Assembly (NCBI RefSeq): GCF_000427295.1 | Contig: NZ_ATNM01000197.1 | Location: 124,001-188,000, forward strand | From: Cyclobacterium qasimii M12-11B | Lineage (GTDB): Bacteria > Bacteroidota > Bacteroidia > Cytophagales > Cyclobacteriaceae | Direction: 5' to 3' | Length of the DNA: 64,000 bases | Shown: one piece after another, positions 45,542 through 56,478 of the stretch | Layout of the letters: every line of letters begins with the position of its first letter | How positions within the stretch are numbered: position 1 is the stretch's first letter | Notes under the pieces: model-generated | Told to the model about the DNA's origin: nothing | What the model saw: the letters and a program-made list of their open reading frames with translations, nothing else | The model's database searches: none | Program-made: the position numbers and the translations under genes

Positions 45542-48388
45542 TCACATTACCAGGTCTTTCTTTTTCAATTCTTCTTTCAAAAATTTGGCAGTATGACTAG
45601 TAGGATGTAGCGCCATTTTCTCAGGAGTACCACTAAAAAGAATTTCACCACCTTTCTGACCACCTTCCGGTCCAAGGTCTATGACATAATCCACCACCTT
45701 AATAACGTCCATATTGTGCTCAATAATAAGCACCGTATTACCCTTGTCGACCAATTGTTGAAGGACACCCAAAAGCAATCCAATATCTTTGAAATGTAAT
45801 CCTGTTGTGGGTTCATCAAGGATATAAAAAGTTTTACCAGTGTCTTTCTTCGAAAGCTCCGTAGCTAGTTTTACACGCTGCGCCTCTCCACCAGACAAAG
45901 TGGTGGCATGTTGGCCTAAAGTAATATAATCCAATCCTACATCATGCAGGGTTTGTATCTTCCTTAAAATCTTTGGTATGTGTTCAAAAAATGCTACCGC
46001 CTGCTCCACAGTCATGTCCAGAATATCTGCAATGGACTTGCCCTTAAATCTCACCTCCAAAGTTTCCCGATTGTAACGCTTCCCTTTACAGGTTTCACAG
46101 GGAATATGAACGTCTGGAAGAAAATCCATTTCAATCAACTTCATTCCTCCACCTTCACAATCCTCACAGCGTCCTCCTTTAACGTTAAAGGAAAATCTTC
46201 CCGGCTTGTAGCCTCTTATTTTTGATTCTGGCAATTCTGTAAATAAAGCCCTGATGTCTGTGAAAACACCTGTATAGGTCGCCGGGTTGGATCTTGGCGT
46301 TCGTCCTATAGGAGATTGATCCACTTCTATTACTTTGTCCAAATGCTCTAAGCCACTTATTTCTTTATAGGGCAAAGGTTCCTTTTTGGAATTGTAGAAC
46401 TGTCTGTTAAGTAGCGGATACAGGGTTTCATGGATCAGAGAACTTTTTCCTGAACCTGACACGCCTGTAACACAAACCATGGTACCCAGTGGGATTTCGA
46501 GGTTTACATTTTTCAGATTATTTCCACTTGCTTCTTTTAATTTGAGTTTCTTGCCTGAGCCTTTTCTTCTTTGTTCAGGGATAGGTATGCTTAGTACACC
46601 ATTCAGGTATTTAGCTGTAAGGCTATCGGAGGCTAATATCTCCTCAGGAGTACCACTCGCTACAATTTGACCACCATGGCGACCCGCACCTGGACCAATG
46701 TCCAAAACATAATCGGCCTCCATCATCATGTCCTTGTCATGTTCCACCACTATCACTGAATTCCCCAAATCACGTAAGTCTTTCAGGGCATGTGTCAGTT
46801 TCACATTGTCTCTTTGGTGCAAACCTATACTTGGCTCATCCAAAATATAAAGCACGCCCACTAATTGCGTTCCTATTTGAGTTGCCAATCGAATCCTTTG
46901 GGCTTCCCCTCCAGACAAGGTCCGCAAAGGACGATTAAGGGAAAGATAATTTAAGCCTATGTCGAGCAAAAACCCAATTCTTTTCCTTATCTCTTTCAAT
47001 ACTTCTGCGCCAATGATCTTCTGACGCTCCGTCATTCGCTCTTCAATATTAGCAAACCACTCTCCAAGGGAGGTGATATCCATTTGTGCCAGTTCACCAA
47101 TATGCTTTTCTGCTATCTTGAAATGAAGGGCTTCTTTCTTTAGGCGATAGCCTTCACATTCGGGACATTGACGGGTGCTAGTGAAATCAGAGATCCACTT
47201 CTGAATTTTATCAGACCCTCCTTCTCTTTGCTTTTGGAGAAAATTTAGAATCCCTTCAAAGGTGGTGTTCCACTTTGTCCCCGGGTATTTCACGGAGTCA
47301 ACAGCAACGTCCATTTTATCCCCATATAATAAAATCTGAATTATCTTTTCATCCAGTTTTTCTATAGGGGTTGCCAAGCTACCTGTATAGCGCTTAAGTA
47401 TGGCTTCTATTTTTTTAAAAATCCAAATATCCCTGTATTCCCCCAAAGGTGCTATTCCTCCACGGCTAATACTTAAAGATGGATCTGGAATAACGCTTTC
47501 ACGGGTGATTTCTTCTATCACTCCAAGACCATTACAAGAAGGACAAGCTCCGTAAGGACTATTGAAGGAGAAAGAGTTTGGTGCTGGCTCATCATAACTT
47601 AACCCTGTTAGCGGGTCCATCAGGTATTTTGAGAAATGATGAGTTTTACCCTCTTCATCAAGCAACATCATTACTCCTTTACCATGTTGCAATGCTGTTT
47701 TTAGCGACTGAGAAATCCTATACCTATCCCCCTCCTCTGCAAGTACCCTGTCAACCACTATTTCTATATCGTGAATCTTGTAACGGTCCACTTGCATTTT
47801 AGGCTCCACCTCAACCATCTCTCCGTCTATCCTGACTTTTGAGTATCCCATTTTACGGATCTGCTCAAACAATTCCCGGTAATGGCCCTTCCTGCCTTTT
47901 ACAACTGGTGCCAGAATGGATAGCTTCTTGTCTAGAAAAACGTTAAAAATCTGAGCTATAATCTGATCTTCTGTCTGCCTAACCATCTTTTCACCGGAAA
48001 GGTAGGAATAAGCTTCACCTGATCTGGCGTATAAAAGACGCATAAAATCGTAAATCTCAGTAACGGTACCTACTGTAGATCGGGGATTCTTTGAGGTAGT
48101 TTTTTGCTCTATAGAAATAACAGGAGATAGCCCATTGATTTTGTCTACATCAGGTCTTTCCATACCTCCCAAAAAAGACCGGGCATAGGCAGAAAAACTT
48201 TCCATATAACGTCTTTGGCCTTCAGCATAAATGGTGTCAAATGCCAGTGAACTTTTACCACTGCCACTCAAACCTGTGATGACCACTAATTTATTTCTGG
48301 GTAAAGTAAGATCGAGGTTCTTGAGGTTATGCTCTCTGGCCCCATATATTTCAATATGTTCTTGAGAAGGTTGATTTTCTACTGACAT
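45542..48388 (-). CDS. uvrA: UvrABC system protein A
   Basis: A 948-residue DNA damage recognition ATPase of nucleotide excision repair. It shows two ABC modules with Walker A (GLSGSGKSSLAFDT; GVSGSGKSSLIHE), two signature regions (RTLSGGEAQRIRLATQ; TTLSGGEAQRVKLATE), and zinc-finger cysteines (CPSCNGLG; CEDCEGGGMK, with CETCKGKRYN). The length equals the family norm. It probably forms a single-gene unit, with 267 bases upstream free of genes. Confidence 0.98.
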   Translation of the reverse strand: MSVENQPSQEHIEIYGAREHNLKNLDLTLPRNKLVVITGLSGSGKSSLAFDTIYAEGQRRYMESFSAYARSFLGGMERPDVDKINGLSPVISIEQKTTSKNPRSTVGTVTEIYDFMRLLYARSGEAYSYLSGEKMVRQTEDQIIAQIFNVFLDKKLSILAPVVKGRKGHYRELFEQIRKMGYSKVRIDGEMVEVEPKMQVDRYKIHDIEIVVDRVLAEEGDRYRISQSLKTALQHGKGVMMLLDEEGKTHHFSKYLMDPLTGLSYDEPAPNSFSFNSPYGACPSCNGLGVIEEITRESVIPDPSLSISRGGIAPLGEYRDIWIFKKIEAILKRYTGSLATPIEKLDEKIIQILLYGDKMDVAVDSVKYPGTKWNTTFEGILNFLQKQREGGSDKIQKWISDFTSTRQCPECEGYRLKKEALHFKIAEKHIGELAQMDITSLGEWFANIEERMTERQKIIGAEVLKEIRKRIGFLLDIGLNYLSLNRPLRTLSGGEAQRIRLATQIGTQLVGVLYILDEPSIGLHQRDNVKLTHALKDLRDLGNSVIVVEHDKDMMMEADYVLDIGPGAGRHGGQIVASGTPEEILASDSLTAKYLNGVLSIPIPEQRRKGSGKKLKLKEASGNNLKNVNLEIPLGTMVCVTGVSGSGKSSLIHETLYPLLNRQFYNSKKEPLPYKEISGLEHLDKVIEVDQSPIGRTPRSNPATYTGVFTDIRALFTELPESKIRGYKPGRFSFNVKGGRCEDCEGGGMKLIEMDFLPDVHIPCETCKGKRYNRETLEVRFKGKSIADILDMTVEQAVAFFEHIPKILRKIQTLHDVGLDYITLGQHATTLSGGEAQRVKLATELSKKDTGKTFYILDEPTTGLHFKDIGLLLGVLQQLVDKGNTVLIIEHNMDVIKVVDYVIDLGPEGGQKGGEILFSGTPEKMALHPTSHTAKFLKEELKKKDLVM

Positions 48389-48655
48389 TGGATATTTTTC
48401 TCTTGTATTGGTTTAACCTGAATTAGGTAATTACTATTCTTATTAGTGCTAAATTTATTGGGATAACACAAGGCAATTTTCGCCTTTTTCAACTTTGCCA
48501 CGCTGATTGGCAGTCTTGAAACCAAAAGATTCCTTGACTTATTATAATTCCACCCCTCTCGTTATTTTAGTTCAATCACGCAATAAGCTTGACTAAAAAG
48601 AACATAACTAAGGTAAACCTAAAACAAGACAAATGGTTCATTTCCAAGTAAAGGT

Positions 48656-50322
48656 TTAATTGGTTTGCTTCTCCCTCATGTCTTGTTCCGTGTCTCCTGT
48701 AATGGTTGACTTCAGTCCACTCAATACCAAATTCCACCAATAATGGAAAATAAACTTGTGTTCTGCTCTCTGAAAATAAACTTCTCCTTTCTGGAGGTCT
48801 CCTGATTTTTGCGGATTATGTGTTCTTATCACAAGCTTATTGGCTATGAATGCACCAATATCTCTAAAAACATTTTTGTTCCGCTTATAATCTTTATCAA
48901 GGATTTCTATTTGCAAATCAGAATACCTTGCTATTACGTCGCCAGTACCTTCAATGTCATTTGCTACAATGTTAAAGTATAGGTTATCTAATCTACCTTG
49001 CTTTAGTGCAACCCTTGTTGCCGGCATGATCATGTTGTTAAGACTGGTCAGGTTCATCTGCCCTACAGTTCCTTCCAGTAAAAATTTCCCTTCCTTGTCA
49101 TTGATCAGATAATCTGCCTGCATATCAATCTGTCCCTCTCCCATAAGCCTTCCTTTAGCTTTAATGCTTAGGGTATCATTCAATGACAATTTTTCCGCAT
49201 AATTGGTGAAGCCAAGGATCTCTCCATTGACCTGGTCAAAAAATATCTTTCCAGAGGAAGGGGCTTTGGTGTCTGGCCGCTCCTGATAAGTAATGGTTGT
49301 GTTCTCAAAGTTAATCGACTTCAACCAAATACTTTTTGGCAGTCCTTTGATAATGTCATGTATCATTTTAGGTCTTTTGGTAGTGTCCTCCACCTTCCTT
49401 TTGTCTCTAAAAACCTCCAGTTCTAAATGATCCAATTGCACATTGTCTGCTGCAATTTTGCCTTCCCTGAAATAGGATTGAAAATCCATTCCCGAGATTT
49501 CTAACCGCGCATTGTTAAATTCCATCCAATTTGTCTCCTTTTCAAACCGGTTGATATAAGAATATTTGAGCAGTTTGTTTTTAAAAGCTGCCTTTTCAAT
49601 GCTTAATTTCTGTTCCGTTGTATTAAAGGATAAATCATTGGCTTCTACCACATTTATATAGTCATTGACATGAAGCTCGACCTCTGCCAAATACCCCTCA
49701 ATACTATTGACTGAAAATAGTGCCTCCTGACTTTCAAGGTCCTGATCACTTAGGCTAAACCCATCAGCAAAGATAAACAGGTCATTTATCAGCAACCTGG
49801 TAGAGTCTGTTTCACTGTCTCTGTTTTCAAAAGATGCTTTGTTGATCCGGAAATGATTGATGCTAATTTTTTTGTAGTTCTCTCCTTGATTTCCATTTTC
49901 CTGCCCCATGTTATCAGTCATTTCCTCCAGATCTGGTGTTACCGTCTCCAAAACCACATCGGCGATATAGGCAGAGTCTAGCTTGATGCTATTGTAAAAT
50001 AGAAAATCTACCCAGCGAAAACCTGTCAGGCTGGCTTCCTTAAAAGTAAGGTTGAATTTGATTTTATCCTCCTCCATCAACTCCTGGCCAGGATGGATAT
50101 TTACAGAATCCATTTTTAAAAAGGTACCCTGGTAATTATAATCCAGTCTGATTTTACCGAAATTGACCTCATGACCTGCAAATTCGCTGGTACGGACAAT
50201 CATATTACTAACAATCCGCTCTGCGTTATTATTGAGATAATTATTAACCAATAATGGTAACAAATAAAAAAACCAAGCAAAACTAGCCCAATGATAAAGG
50301 TTATGATGAAAGGTTTTTTCAT
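48656..50322 (-). CDS. AsmA-like exported protein, frameshifted in the N-terminal anchor
   Basis: As read the frame starts only at a TTG at 50263 (535 residues). Adding one base to the T7 run on the minus strand (A7 at 50266-50272 on the plus strand) joins it to an ATG at 50322, giving MKKPFIITFIIGLVLLGFF and YLLPLLVNNYL, a membrane anchor (about 555 residues). The body is beta-rich with short repeated strands (KKISINHFRINKASFENRD, ARLEISGMDFQSYFREG, PKSIWLKSINFENTTITYQE), as in AsmA/DUF748 proteins that sit in the periplasm and affect outer membrane lipid transport. I cannot assign a precise subfamily. It follows the lytic transglycosylase by 61 bases. Confidence 0.72.
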
Positions 50323-50383
50323 AGGAAGGGATTTATTTGCCATTCAAGTTAATCATAAAAGACAATTCCTTTACAAAAGAATT

Positions 50384-51325
50384 TTATAAGGGCAATTTTA
50401 TGATATAAGAACTACCTTTTCGTACATTAAGTTTAGTATTAATTAGCCAGGGGTTATAAATTTTAACCTCCTTATAATTGCTATTCTGTTCTATAGCCCA
50501 TTCCGCCAGGTTGTCTATGCTTTCACTGACTTGTATTTCCCTAAGAGGTGGTAAAGAGTACAAATCTTCATTTTGAAGCTCAAATCCATACTTGCTTTGA
50601 TTTTCAAAAATTTCCTTCATTGCCAGTATCCTAAAGATATACCTGCTGGTTTCTTCATTAAGGTATAGGTCGTAATAATCAGGACTAAGCTGTTGGTTTT
50701 TCCTTCGGGCAATTCCTGCCATTCCCATATTATAACTAGCCGCTACACTTGTCCAATTTCCAAATTTGCCATAGGCAGCACGAATGTATTTACAGGCTGC
50801 TAATGTAGCTTTTTCAAAATGGTACCTTTCATCCACATCCCGGTTGACCTCCAATCCAAAATCCCCGGCAGTTCCCTTCATAAATTGCCAGAAACCCTTT
50901 GCCCCAGCTGGAGAAGTGACATTTAATAAGCCCGACTCTATGACAGCCACATACTTAAAATCATCAGGAATACCATTTTCTTTTAATGTCTGTTCGATAT
51001 AAGAAAAATACTTGCCCGACCTCTTCAGCATCAGCAAGGCATTTGACTCCCAATAAGCGTTGACATAAATCTCTCTCTCGTACCTTTCGAATACATCAGG
51101 TTGATCAACAGGTGCTTTTTCGCCGGCAAATTCGGGCTTTTCGGGAAGGTCAAAAATTCGAACCCTAGGATTCGTTCTCGTCTTCCCTGCCCGCAATTCG
51201 GCAACTGCCCCTTCTTCTGCTTTTAGCTCAGGCTTTTCCTCCTTGCTTTGAAAAAGCAAATAGCCGATGATTACAAACTGCAATGTTACAAGGAAATACA
51301 GGTTATAGGTATGCTTTTTTTTCAA
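50384..51325 (-). CDS. Membrane-anchored lytic transglycosylase (SLT domain)
   Basis: A 313-residue protein starting at TTG, with a Lys-rich N-terminus and membrane anchor (about 8-23). The SLT domain (about 110-245) shows the catalytic Glu in YVAVIESGLLNVTSPAGAKG followed by FWQFMKGTAGDFGLEVN and the ASYNMGMAGI segment. It cleaves peptidoglycan glycan strands, leaving 1,6-anhydro ends. Conserved gene order: LOG gene four bases upstream, AsmA-like downstream. Confidence 0.9.
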   Translation of the reverse strand: MKKKHTYNLYFLVTLQFVIIGYLLFQSKEEKPELKAEEGAVAELRAGKTRTNPRVRIFDLPEKPEFAGEKAPVDQPDVFERYEREIYVNAYWESNALLMLKRSGKYFSYIEQTLKENGIPDDFKYVAVIESGLLNVTSPAGAKGFWQFMKGTAGDFGLEVNRDVDERYHFEKATLAACKYIRAAYGKFGNWTSVAASYNMGMAGIARRKNQQLSPDYYDLYLNEETSRYIFRILAMKEIFENQSKYGFELQNEDLYSLPPLREIQVSESIDNLAEWAIEQNSNYKEVKIYNPWLINTKLNVRKGSSYIIKLPL

Positions 51326-51329
51326 TGTC

Positions 51330-52046
51330 TTAATAATTTGGAGACAGTAGATACTTGTTATAAAAATCGTCTATGGCACCCACTGCATCATCTGCAGAGT
51401 CTACAAGAACAAAAAGATCGAGGTCTTCTTTATTGATATTGGAAAAGGATTCCAACATGGTAGTTTTAATCCATTCGATCAATCCTTCCCAATACGCCTT
51501 CCCTACAAGGACAATCGGAAAACGTCCGATCTTCTTGGTTTGTATAAGGGTCAAAGCTTCAAACAATTCATCCATGGTTCCAAAACCTCCAGGCAAAACG
51601 ATAAATCCCTGAGAATATTTGGTAAACATTACCTTACGGACAAAAAAGTAATCAAAGGTAAGCAGTTTGTCAGGGTCAATATAAATATTATTGAATTGCT
51701 CAAAAGGCAAAACGATATTTAAACCTACTGACTTGCCTTTTTCTGAATGAGCGCCTTTATTTCCCGCTTCCATGATCCCTGGACCACCTCCTGTGATCAC
51801 CCCATAACCATGTCTCACAAGCTTGGCAGCAATGGCTTCAGCTTTTAGGTAATTGCGGTGGTTTGACGCTGTTCTGGCAGATCCAAAAATAGACACACAA
51901 GGTCCAATTTTGGCAAGCTTTTCAAAACCTTCCACAAATTCACTAATGACTTTAAATATTACCCAGGAATCTGCACTCTTGATTTCCGCCCAGTCTTTTT
52001 CCTTAAACGCTCTCCTTATTTTATCCTCCTCTTTTCCATCTTCCAT
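51330..52046 (-). CDS. LOG family (TIGR00730-type Rossmann) protein
   Basis: A 238-residue protein with VSIFGSARTA, ITGGGPGIMEAGNKGAH and VLPGGFGTMDELFEALTLIQT. The PGGxGTxxE motif and nearby Arg are those of LOG-type phosphoribohydrolases that release bases from nucleoside 5'-monophosphates; some members cleave cytokinin nucleotides. In the larger bacterial group, as here, with an extended N-terminus, the physiological substrate is unsettled. Separated from the lytic transglycosylase by four bases. Confidence 0.9.
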   Translation of the reverse strand: MEDGKEEDKIRRAFKEKDWAEIKSADSWVIFKVISEFVEGFEKLAKIGPCVSIFGSARTASNHRNYLKAEAIAAKLVRHGYGVITGGGPGIMEAGNKGAHSEKGKSVGLNIVLPFEQFNNIYIDPDKLLTFDYFFVRKVMFTKYSQGFIVLPGGFGTMDELFEALTLIQTKKIGRFPIVLVGKAYWEGLIEWIKTTMLESFSNINKEDLDLFVLVDSADDAVGAIDDFYNKYLLSPNY

Positions 52047-52223
52047 GGTATCGCAATCAAATTTTCACCTCTAAAATAAAACCAATAATTTTTTTCCTAA
52101 TGTAAACCATCCGAATTGAGCAAACAAACGACTTTTATTCAAAAAATAAAAATCTTTTACCTAAAACACGAATTTTAGAAGGCCTAGCCGTTAGATTTTA
52201 GAATATTTTCCCGTATTTAAAGT

Positions 52224-53585
52224 ATGGAATCAATTTATCATGCTGACTTTTGGCCATTTGCCATTCTATTGTCCAGTATTGCTCTGGTCGTAGTTTTGGT
52301 TTCCAAATTTAAGTTTCACCCTTTTATTGCCCTGGTAGCTGCCGCTGTCTTTGTGGGCCTTTTGACACCAGATCTAATGGAGAGCAAAGGCATCAATGCT
52401 GCCCTCGATGAACCCATGATTGCTTTTGGTGTAATGGCAGGGAAAATAGCTTGGGTGATTGCCTTGGCGGCAATAATTGGTACGGCGATGTTGGAGAGTG
52501 GTGCAGCAGAGAAAATCGTTACCCAGTTGCTAAATAAACTCGGTGAAAAACAAGCCGCTTTGGCTTTGCTTATCGCTGCATTTTTACTCTCGATCCCTGT
52601 TTTTTTAGATACGGTCTTTTTCTTACTTATCCCCTTGGGCATTAGCCTGGCGCTCAAAACGGGTAAAAATTATATCCTTTATGTAATGGCCATCGGCGGT
52701 GGAGCTGCCATTACTCATAGTATCGTTCCCCCTACTCCTGGCCCACTTATCATGGCAGAAAGTCTGGGAATAGAGCTGGGAACGGTGATCCTTTCAGGAA
52801 TGATTTTAGGAATTGTTCCTGCCCTATTGGTATTATATATTGGCAAAAGAATCAATGAAAAAATGGTTGTACCCATAAGAATAGCATTGCCAGTCAATGC
52901 TGGGGATGCATCTCAAATAGCTTTGACTTGGGCCCTTGCTCCCATCGTTTTACCCATCGTTATGATTGGTTCAGGTACAATGGTTCAAGCCATAACTGGG
53001 CATGTTCCTGAATGGTTGGTTTTTATCGGTAATAAAAATTTAGCTATGGCTACTGGAGCAGCGGCAGCCCTGTACCTATGGGCCAAATCTGAAAAACTAT
53101 CCTCCAGAGAACTATGGTCAAAAGTAGGAAAGCCTTTGGAAATTGGAGGTATAATCATCCTTATCACAAGTGCAGGTGGTGCTTATGGTGCCATGATCAA
53201 CAATAGCGGCATTGGAGAGGCAATTAGATTGGCTACAGAAAATTTCCCACTACATTTCATCCCTCTTGCCTGGCTAATAGCTGCCGTATTAAAAACCGCC
53301 CAGGGATCGGGAACTGTTGCGATGATTTCAAGTGTGGCCATCATGTCCGCACTAATTGGAGACGGACAATCCCTGGGGTTTCATCCTGTATACCTGTTGA
53401 TGGCCATGGGCTTTGGCTCCCTCTTTATTTCCTGGATGAATGACAGTGCTTTTTGGGTGGTAGCAAGAATGAGTGGCCTAACTGAAAAAGAAGCCTTAAA
53501 AACCTGGACTTTTCTACTTGCAGTCATTTCACTGGCAGGAATGGCACAGGTTTGGCTACTGTCCTGGATGTTCCCTTTTGTCTAA
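52224..53585 (+). CDS. GntP family permease (gluconate/sugar-acid transporter)
   Basis: A 453-residue inner membrane protein with about 12-14 helices. GntP features are KFHPFIALVAAAVFVGLLTP near the start, AAFLLSIPVFLDTVFFLLIPLG, GGAAITHSIVPPTPGPL and a late AAVLKTAQGSGTVAMIS. The family imports gluconate and related acids with protons. It begins a three-gene operon with a DenD-like dehydrogenase and an SDR, so a four-carbon or other sugar acid is a likely substrate. Confidence 0.93.
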   Translation: MESIYHADFWPFAILLSSIALVVVLVSKFKFHPFIALVAAAVFVGLLTPDLMESKGINAALDEPMIAFGVMAGKIAWVIALAAIIGTAMLESGAAEKIVTQLLNKLGEKQAALALLIAAFLLSIPVFLDTVFFLLIPLGISLALKTGKNYILYVMAIGGGAAITHSIVPPTPGPLIMAESLGIELGTVILSGMILGIVPALLVLYIGKRINEKMVVPIRIALPVNAGDASQIALTWALAPIVLPIVMIGSGTMVQAITGHVPEWLVFIGNKNLAMATGAAAALYLWAKSEKLSSRELWSKVGKPLEIGGIIILITSAGGAYGAMINNSGIGEAIRLATENFPLHFIPLAWLIAAVLKTAQGSGTVAMISSVAIMSALIGDGQSLGFHPVYLLMAMGFGSLFISWMNDSAFWVVARMSGLTEKEALKTWTFLLAVISLAGMAQVWLLSWMFPFV

Positions 53586-53601
53586 CCCAAAACCCAAAAT
53601 A

Positions 53602-54567
53602 ATGAATGTACTGATCATAGGAGGTGGCGGATTTATTGGTAGCAGACTCGCTACAGAATGGCTCCGCCAACACCCAGAATCCAAAGGGAAAATAACGCTG
53701 GTTGACCAGGCCTTTTTGGACATTATCAAAAACAACCCAGGTTTTGAATGCATTGCAGGAGATTTTAGCGACCCCTCGCTAATCGATCCTTTATTAGAAA
53801 AAAAGCCCGAACTGATATTTCACCTTGCCGCAGTAGTCAGTGGTGAAGCAGAAAAAAACTTTGACCTAGGAATGCGGGTAAACTTATACGGTTCCCAGCA
53901 CCTGCTAGAGAAATGCAGGCAACTGGCTTACTGCCCAAAAGTGGTGTTTGCAAGTTCCTGTGGAATCTTTGGTGGTGATGTAAATCAAGTACTCACCGAA
54001 GAAACTGCGCCTAAACCCAAAAGCTCCTATGGCACACAGAAAGCCATGGTAGATTTGTTAATGAATGATTTCAGTAGACGTGGTTTTGTAGATGCCAGGT
54101 GCCTGAGACTTCCAACCATTACCGTTAGGCCGGGAAAACCAAATGCGGCAACCTCATCTTTTTTAAGTAGCATTATTCGAGAACCATTGAATGGGAAAGC
54201 AACGAGTTACCCTGTAGCTCCTTCATCCCCTTTTTGGATACTTTCGCCAAAGCAAGTCGTTCGTAACTTCATTCATGCCGCCAAGTTATCCGCCAAAGAC
54301 ATTGGGGATGACCGTACGATCAATCTCCCCGGTATAACCGTAAGCGTACAAGAAATGATCGACAGTCTGGAGAAGGTCACCCATAAAGGCATTACCGACC
54401 ATATTTCCTATGAACCGGATGCCTTTCTCCAAAGCATTGTCCTTACCTGGCCTCCAAATTTTGACACCAAAAAGGCAGATGCACTTGGTTTCACTGCCGA
54501 TAAAAACACCACGGAAATCATTACCAATTATATTCAGGAAGAGCACATACAAGTACCCGAAAAATAA
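53602..54567 (+). CDS. denD: NAD-dependent D-erythronate dehydrogenase-like protein
   Basis: A 321-residue extended SDR. It has a nucleotide-binding [17 protein letters not shown] and catalytic SSYGTQK (Tyr-x3-Lys), then [22 protein letters not shown] and [15 protein letters not shown], which are characteristic of DenD. DenD oxidises D-erythronate to 2-keto-D-erythronate in an acid-sugar pathway. The ATG at 53602 follows gntP by 16 bases. The isomerase, DUF1537 kinase and aldolase of the known pathway are not in this window, so the exact substrate could differ. Confidence 0.85.
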   Translation: MNVLIIGGGGFIGSRLATEWLRQHPESKGKITLVDQAFLDIIKNNPGFECIAGDFSDPSLIDPLLEKKPELIFHLAAVVSGEAEKNFDLGMRVNLYGSQHLLEKCRQLAYCPKVVFASSCGIFGGDVNQVLTEETAPKPKSSYGTQKAMVDLLMNDFSRRGFVDARCLRLPTITVRPGKPNAATSSFLSSIIREPLNGKATSYPVAPSSPFWILSPKQVVRNFIHAAKLSAKDIGDDRTINLPGITVSVQEMIDSLEKVTHKGITDHISYEPDAFLQSIVLTWPPNFDTKKADALGFTADKNTTEIITNYIQEEHIQVPEK

Positions 54568-54575
54568 GCCCAATT

Positions 54576-55328
54576 ATGAAAACTACAATAAAAACTGCGC
54601 TCATCACCGGAGCAGGTTCAGGCATAGGAAGGGCTGTAGCGAAAGCTCTGGCCAAAGACAATTGGACCTTGATATTGACTGGAAGAACGAAGGAAACGTT
54701 GGAGGAAACTGCCAAAATTTGTTGCCAAGACGATGTATTGATTTTCCCCACAGACATCACATCACCTGAAAGTGTGAATGCATTGTTTGATAAAGTAATG
54801 GAAAAGTACGGACGCTTGGACTTGCTTTTTAACAATGCAGGGATCAATGCACCAGCTGTTCCTTTGGAAGACCTGGCTTATGAAGAATGGAAAAAAGTCA
54901 TCGACACCAACCTTACAGGAGCATTTCTCTGTACCCAACAAGCCTTTAAATTAATGAAAGCGCAAGAACCAAAGGGTGGGCGCATTATAAACAATGGCTC
55001 CATCTCCGCCCATGCTCCCAGGCCAATGTCAGTGGCCTACACAGCAAGTAAACATGCTGTCACCGGCCTAACCCAATCCACCATTCTTGATGGAAGAGAT
55101 CAAAACATTACCTGCAGTCAGATAGACATTGGCAATGCCAAAAGTGACATGACCAAAAAAATGGAAGAAGGCACCCTACAAGCGGATGGTTCCCGAAAAG
55201 TAGAGCCTACCATGGATGTCAATGAAATTGGTAGGGCCATCGTGTATATGGCCAGCCTCCCTCCTGCTGCCAACATTCCCTTTATGACCATCATGGCCAA
55301 TGGGATGCCGTATATAGGGAGAGGGTGA
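54576..55328 (+). CDS. Classical short-chain dehydrogenase/reductase
   Basis: A 250-residue SDR with [15 protein letters not shown] (cofactor), [15 protein letters not shown] (Ser) and YTASKHAV (catalytic Tyr and Lys). The C-terminal region [22 protein letters not shown] is the substrate loop. It follows the DenD-like gene by eight bases. It likely acts on the same sugar acid or a related keto form. Confidence 0.92.
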   Translation: MKTTIKTALITGAGSGIGRAVAKALAKDNWTLILTGRTKETLEETAKICCQDDVLIFPTDITSPESVNALFDKVMEKYGRLDLLFNNAGINAPAVPLEDLAYEEWKKVIDTNLTGAFLCTQQAFKLMKAQEPKGGRIINNGSISAHAPRPMSVAYTASKHAVTGLTQSTILDGRDQNITCSQIDIGNAKSDMTKKMEEGTLQADGSRKVEPTMDVNEIGRAIVYMASLPPAANIPFMTIMANGMPYIGRG

Positions 55329-55482
55329 TCAAGTAAGTATTAAGCCAAATTTCAAGATAGGATAGATTGAATTGTACTGAAATGGTCCATTTATTATTTT
55401 TAAATATTCAAAACTGATGAAATTGGATTGACTATTGGAGGTAATCATAGAAAAAATATTTAGGGGTTAAAATATTAATTCA

Positions 55483-56478
55483 ATGAACACAATTCTACTA
55501 CTCAGCGGAATCATCATCGTTATCATAACAAATATTGATGCCTTATCCACCATTCTTCGATTAAATGGAGGAAGTAAAATATCAAATTTTGTCGCAAGAC
55601 AAGTTTGGCATATGGGTGTTTTTATTTCAAGGAAATTTTCACGGTTAACTATTTTAAGCAATATAGGTGCTCTTGTTGTGGTAACATTGTTTACCCTTTG
55701 GGCTTTATTGCTGGGCATTGGTTATGGACTCATTTACAATTCGGATATCAATTCAATTGTTAAAACTTCAACTGAGTTATCCGCCAGCACAACAGGTAAA
55801 TTTTATTACGTCGGTTATACTTTAACCTCCCTTGGGAATGGTGATTTAAAAACTGGGAGCGATTTTTGGCGAATAATCTCTAATTTGATGGGGTTGAACG
55901 GTATGTTTTTGTTGTCCTTAGCAATATCCTATTTTATCCCGCTTATGAATGCTGTAGTCAAACAACGAATGATGGCAACTTACATTTCTAACCTAGGCAA
56001 CACACCCAATGAAATAATCCTTAACGGTTGGAATGGGAAAAATTTTGATAAAATTCATGATCAATTCAAAGAATTATATCCCATGATACTGTTGCATTGC
56101 GAGCAACAATTAGCCTATCCGGTACTAATGTATTTTCATTCTGAAAATCCAAAGTATTCCCCACAACTTAATCTTGCCAAACTTGATGAGGTTTTAAGCA
56201 TTCAAAAGGTGTACAATATTGACAAATCTGACAAGGCATACATTTGGCAGAATTTGCGAATGGCAATGGATAAATATTTGAAAGTGGCAAAGAACTCTTA
56301 TTCGTTTAAAAAAGAAGAGGTTCCTGATTTTCCTTATAAGGATGAATTATATTCTTTTGATATCTTAGTTTCAGAGGCTACTGCGATTGATCTAATACAT
56401 AAAATTAATGACAGAAGGGCATTTATTGCTAGTCTAGTTAAAAATGATGGATGGAAATGGGAGGATATTACGGATTAA
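55483..56478 (+). CDS. Two-helix potassium channel-like membrane protein
   Basis: A 331-residue protein. The N-terminus has a hydrophobic segment (about 3-24), then a pore-module arrangement: helix about 62-84, pore loop with YTLTSLGNGDL, and a second helix about 130-155. TSLGNGD replaces the canonical TVGYGD filter, so selectivity may differ. The remaining 175 residues are a soluble cytoplasmic domain without a recognised fold; it is not an RCK/TrkA-N domain. It stands apart from the GntP operon by 154 bases. Confidence 0.78.
   Translation: MNTILLLSGIIIVIITNIDALSTILRLNGGSKISNFVARQVWHMGVFISRKFSRLTILSNIGALVVVTLFTLWALLLGIGYGLIYNSDINSIVKTSTELSASTTGKFYYVGYTLTSLGNGDLKTGSDFWRIISNLMGLNGMFLLSLAISYFIPLMNAVVKQRMMATYISNLGNTPNEIILNGWNGKNFDKIHDQFKELYPMILLHCEQQLAYPVLMYFHSENPKYSPQLNLAKLDEVLSIQKVYNIDKSDKAYIWQNLRMAMDKYLKVAKNSYSFKKEEVPDFPYKDELYSFDILVSEATAIDLIHKINDRRAFIASLVKNDGWKWEDITD

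Noticed and set aside
45373-45600. Plus-strand open frame of 75 codons
   Set aside because: It overlaps the end of uvrA in antisense and shows no recognisable composition or motif.
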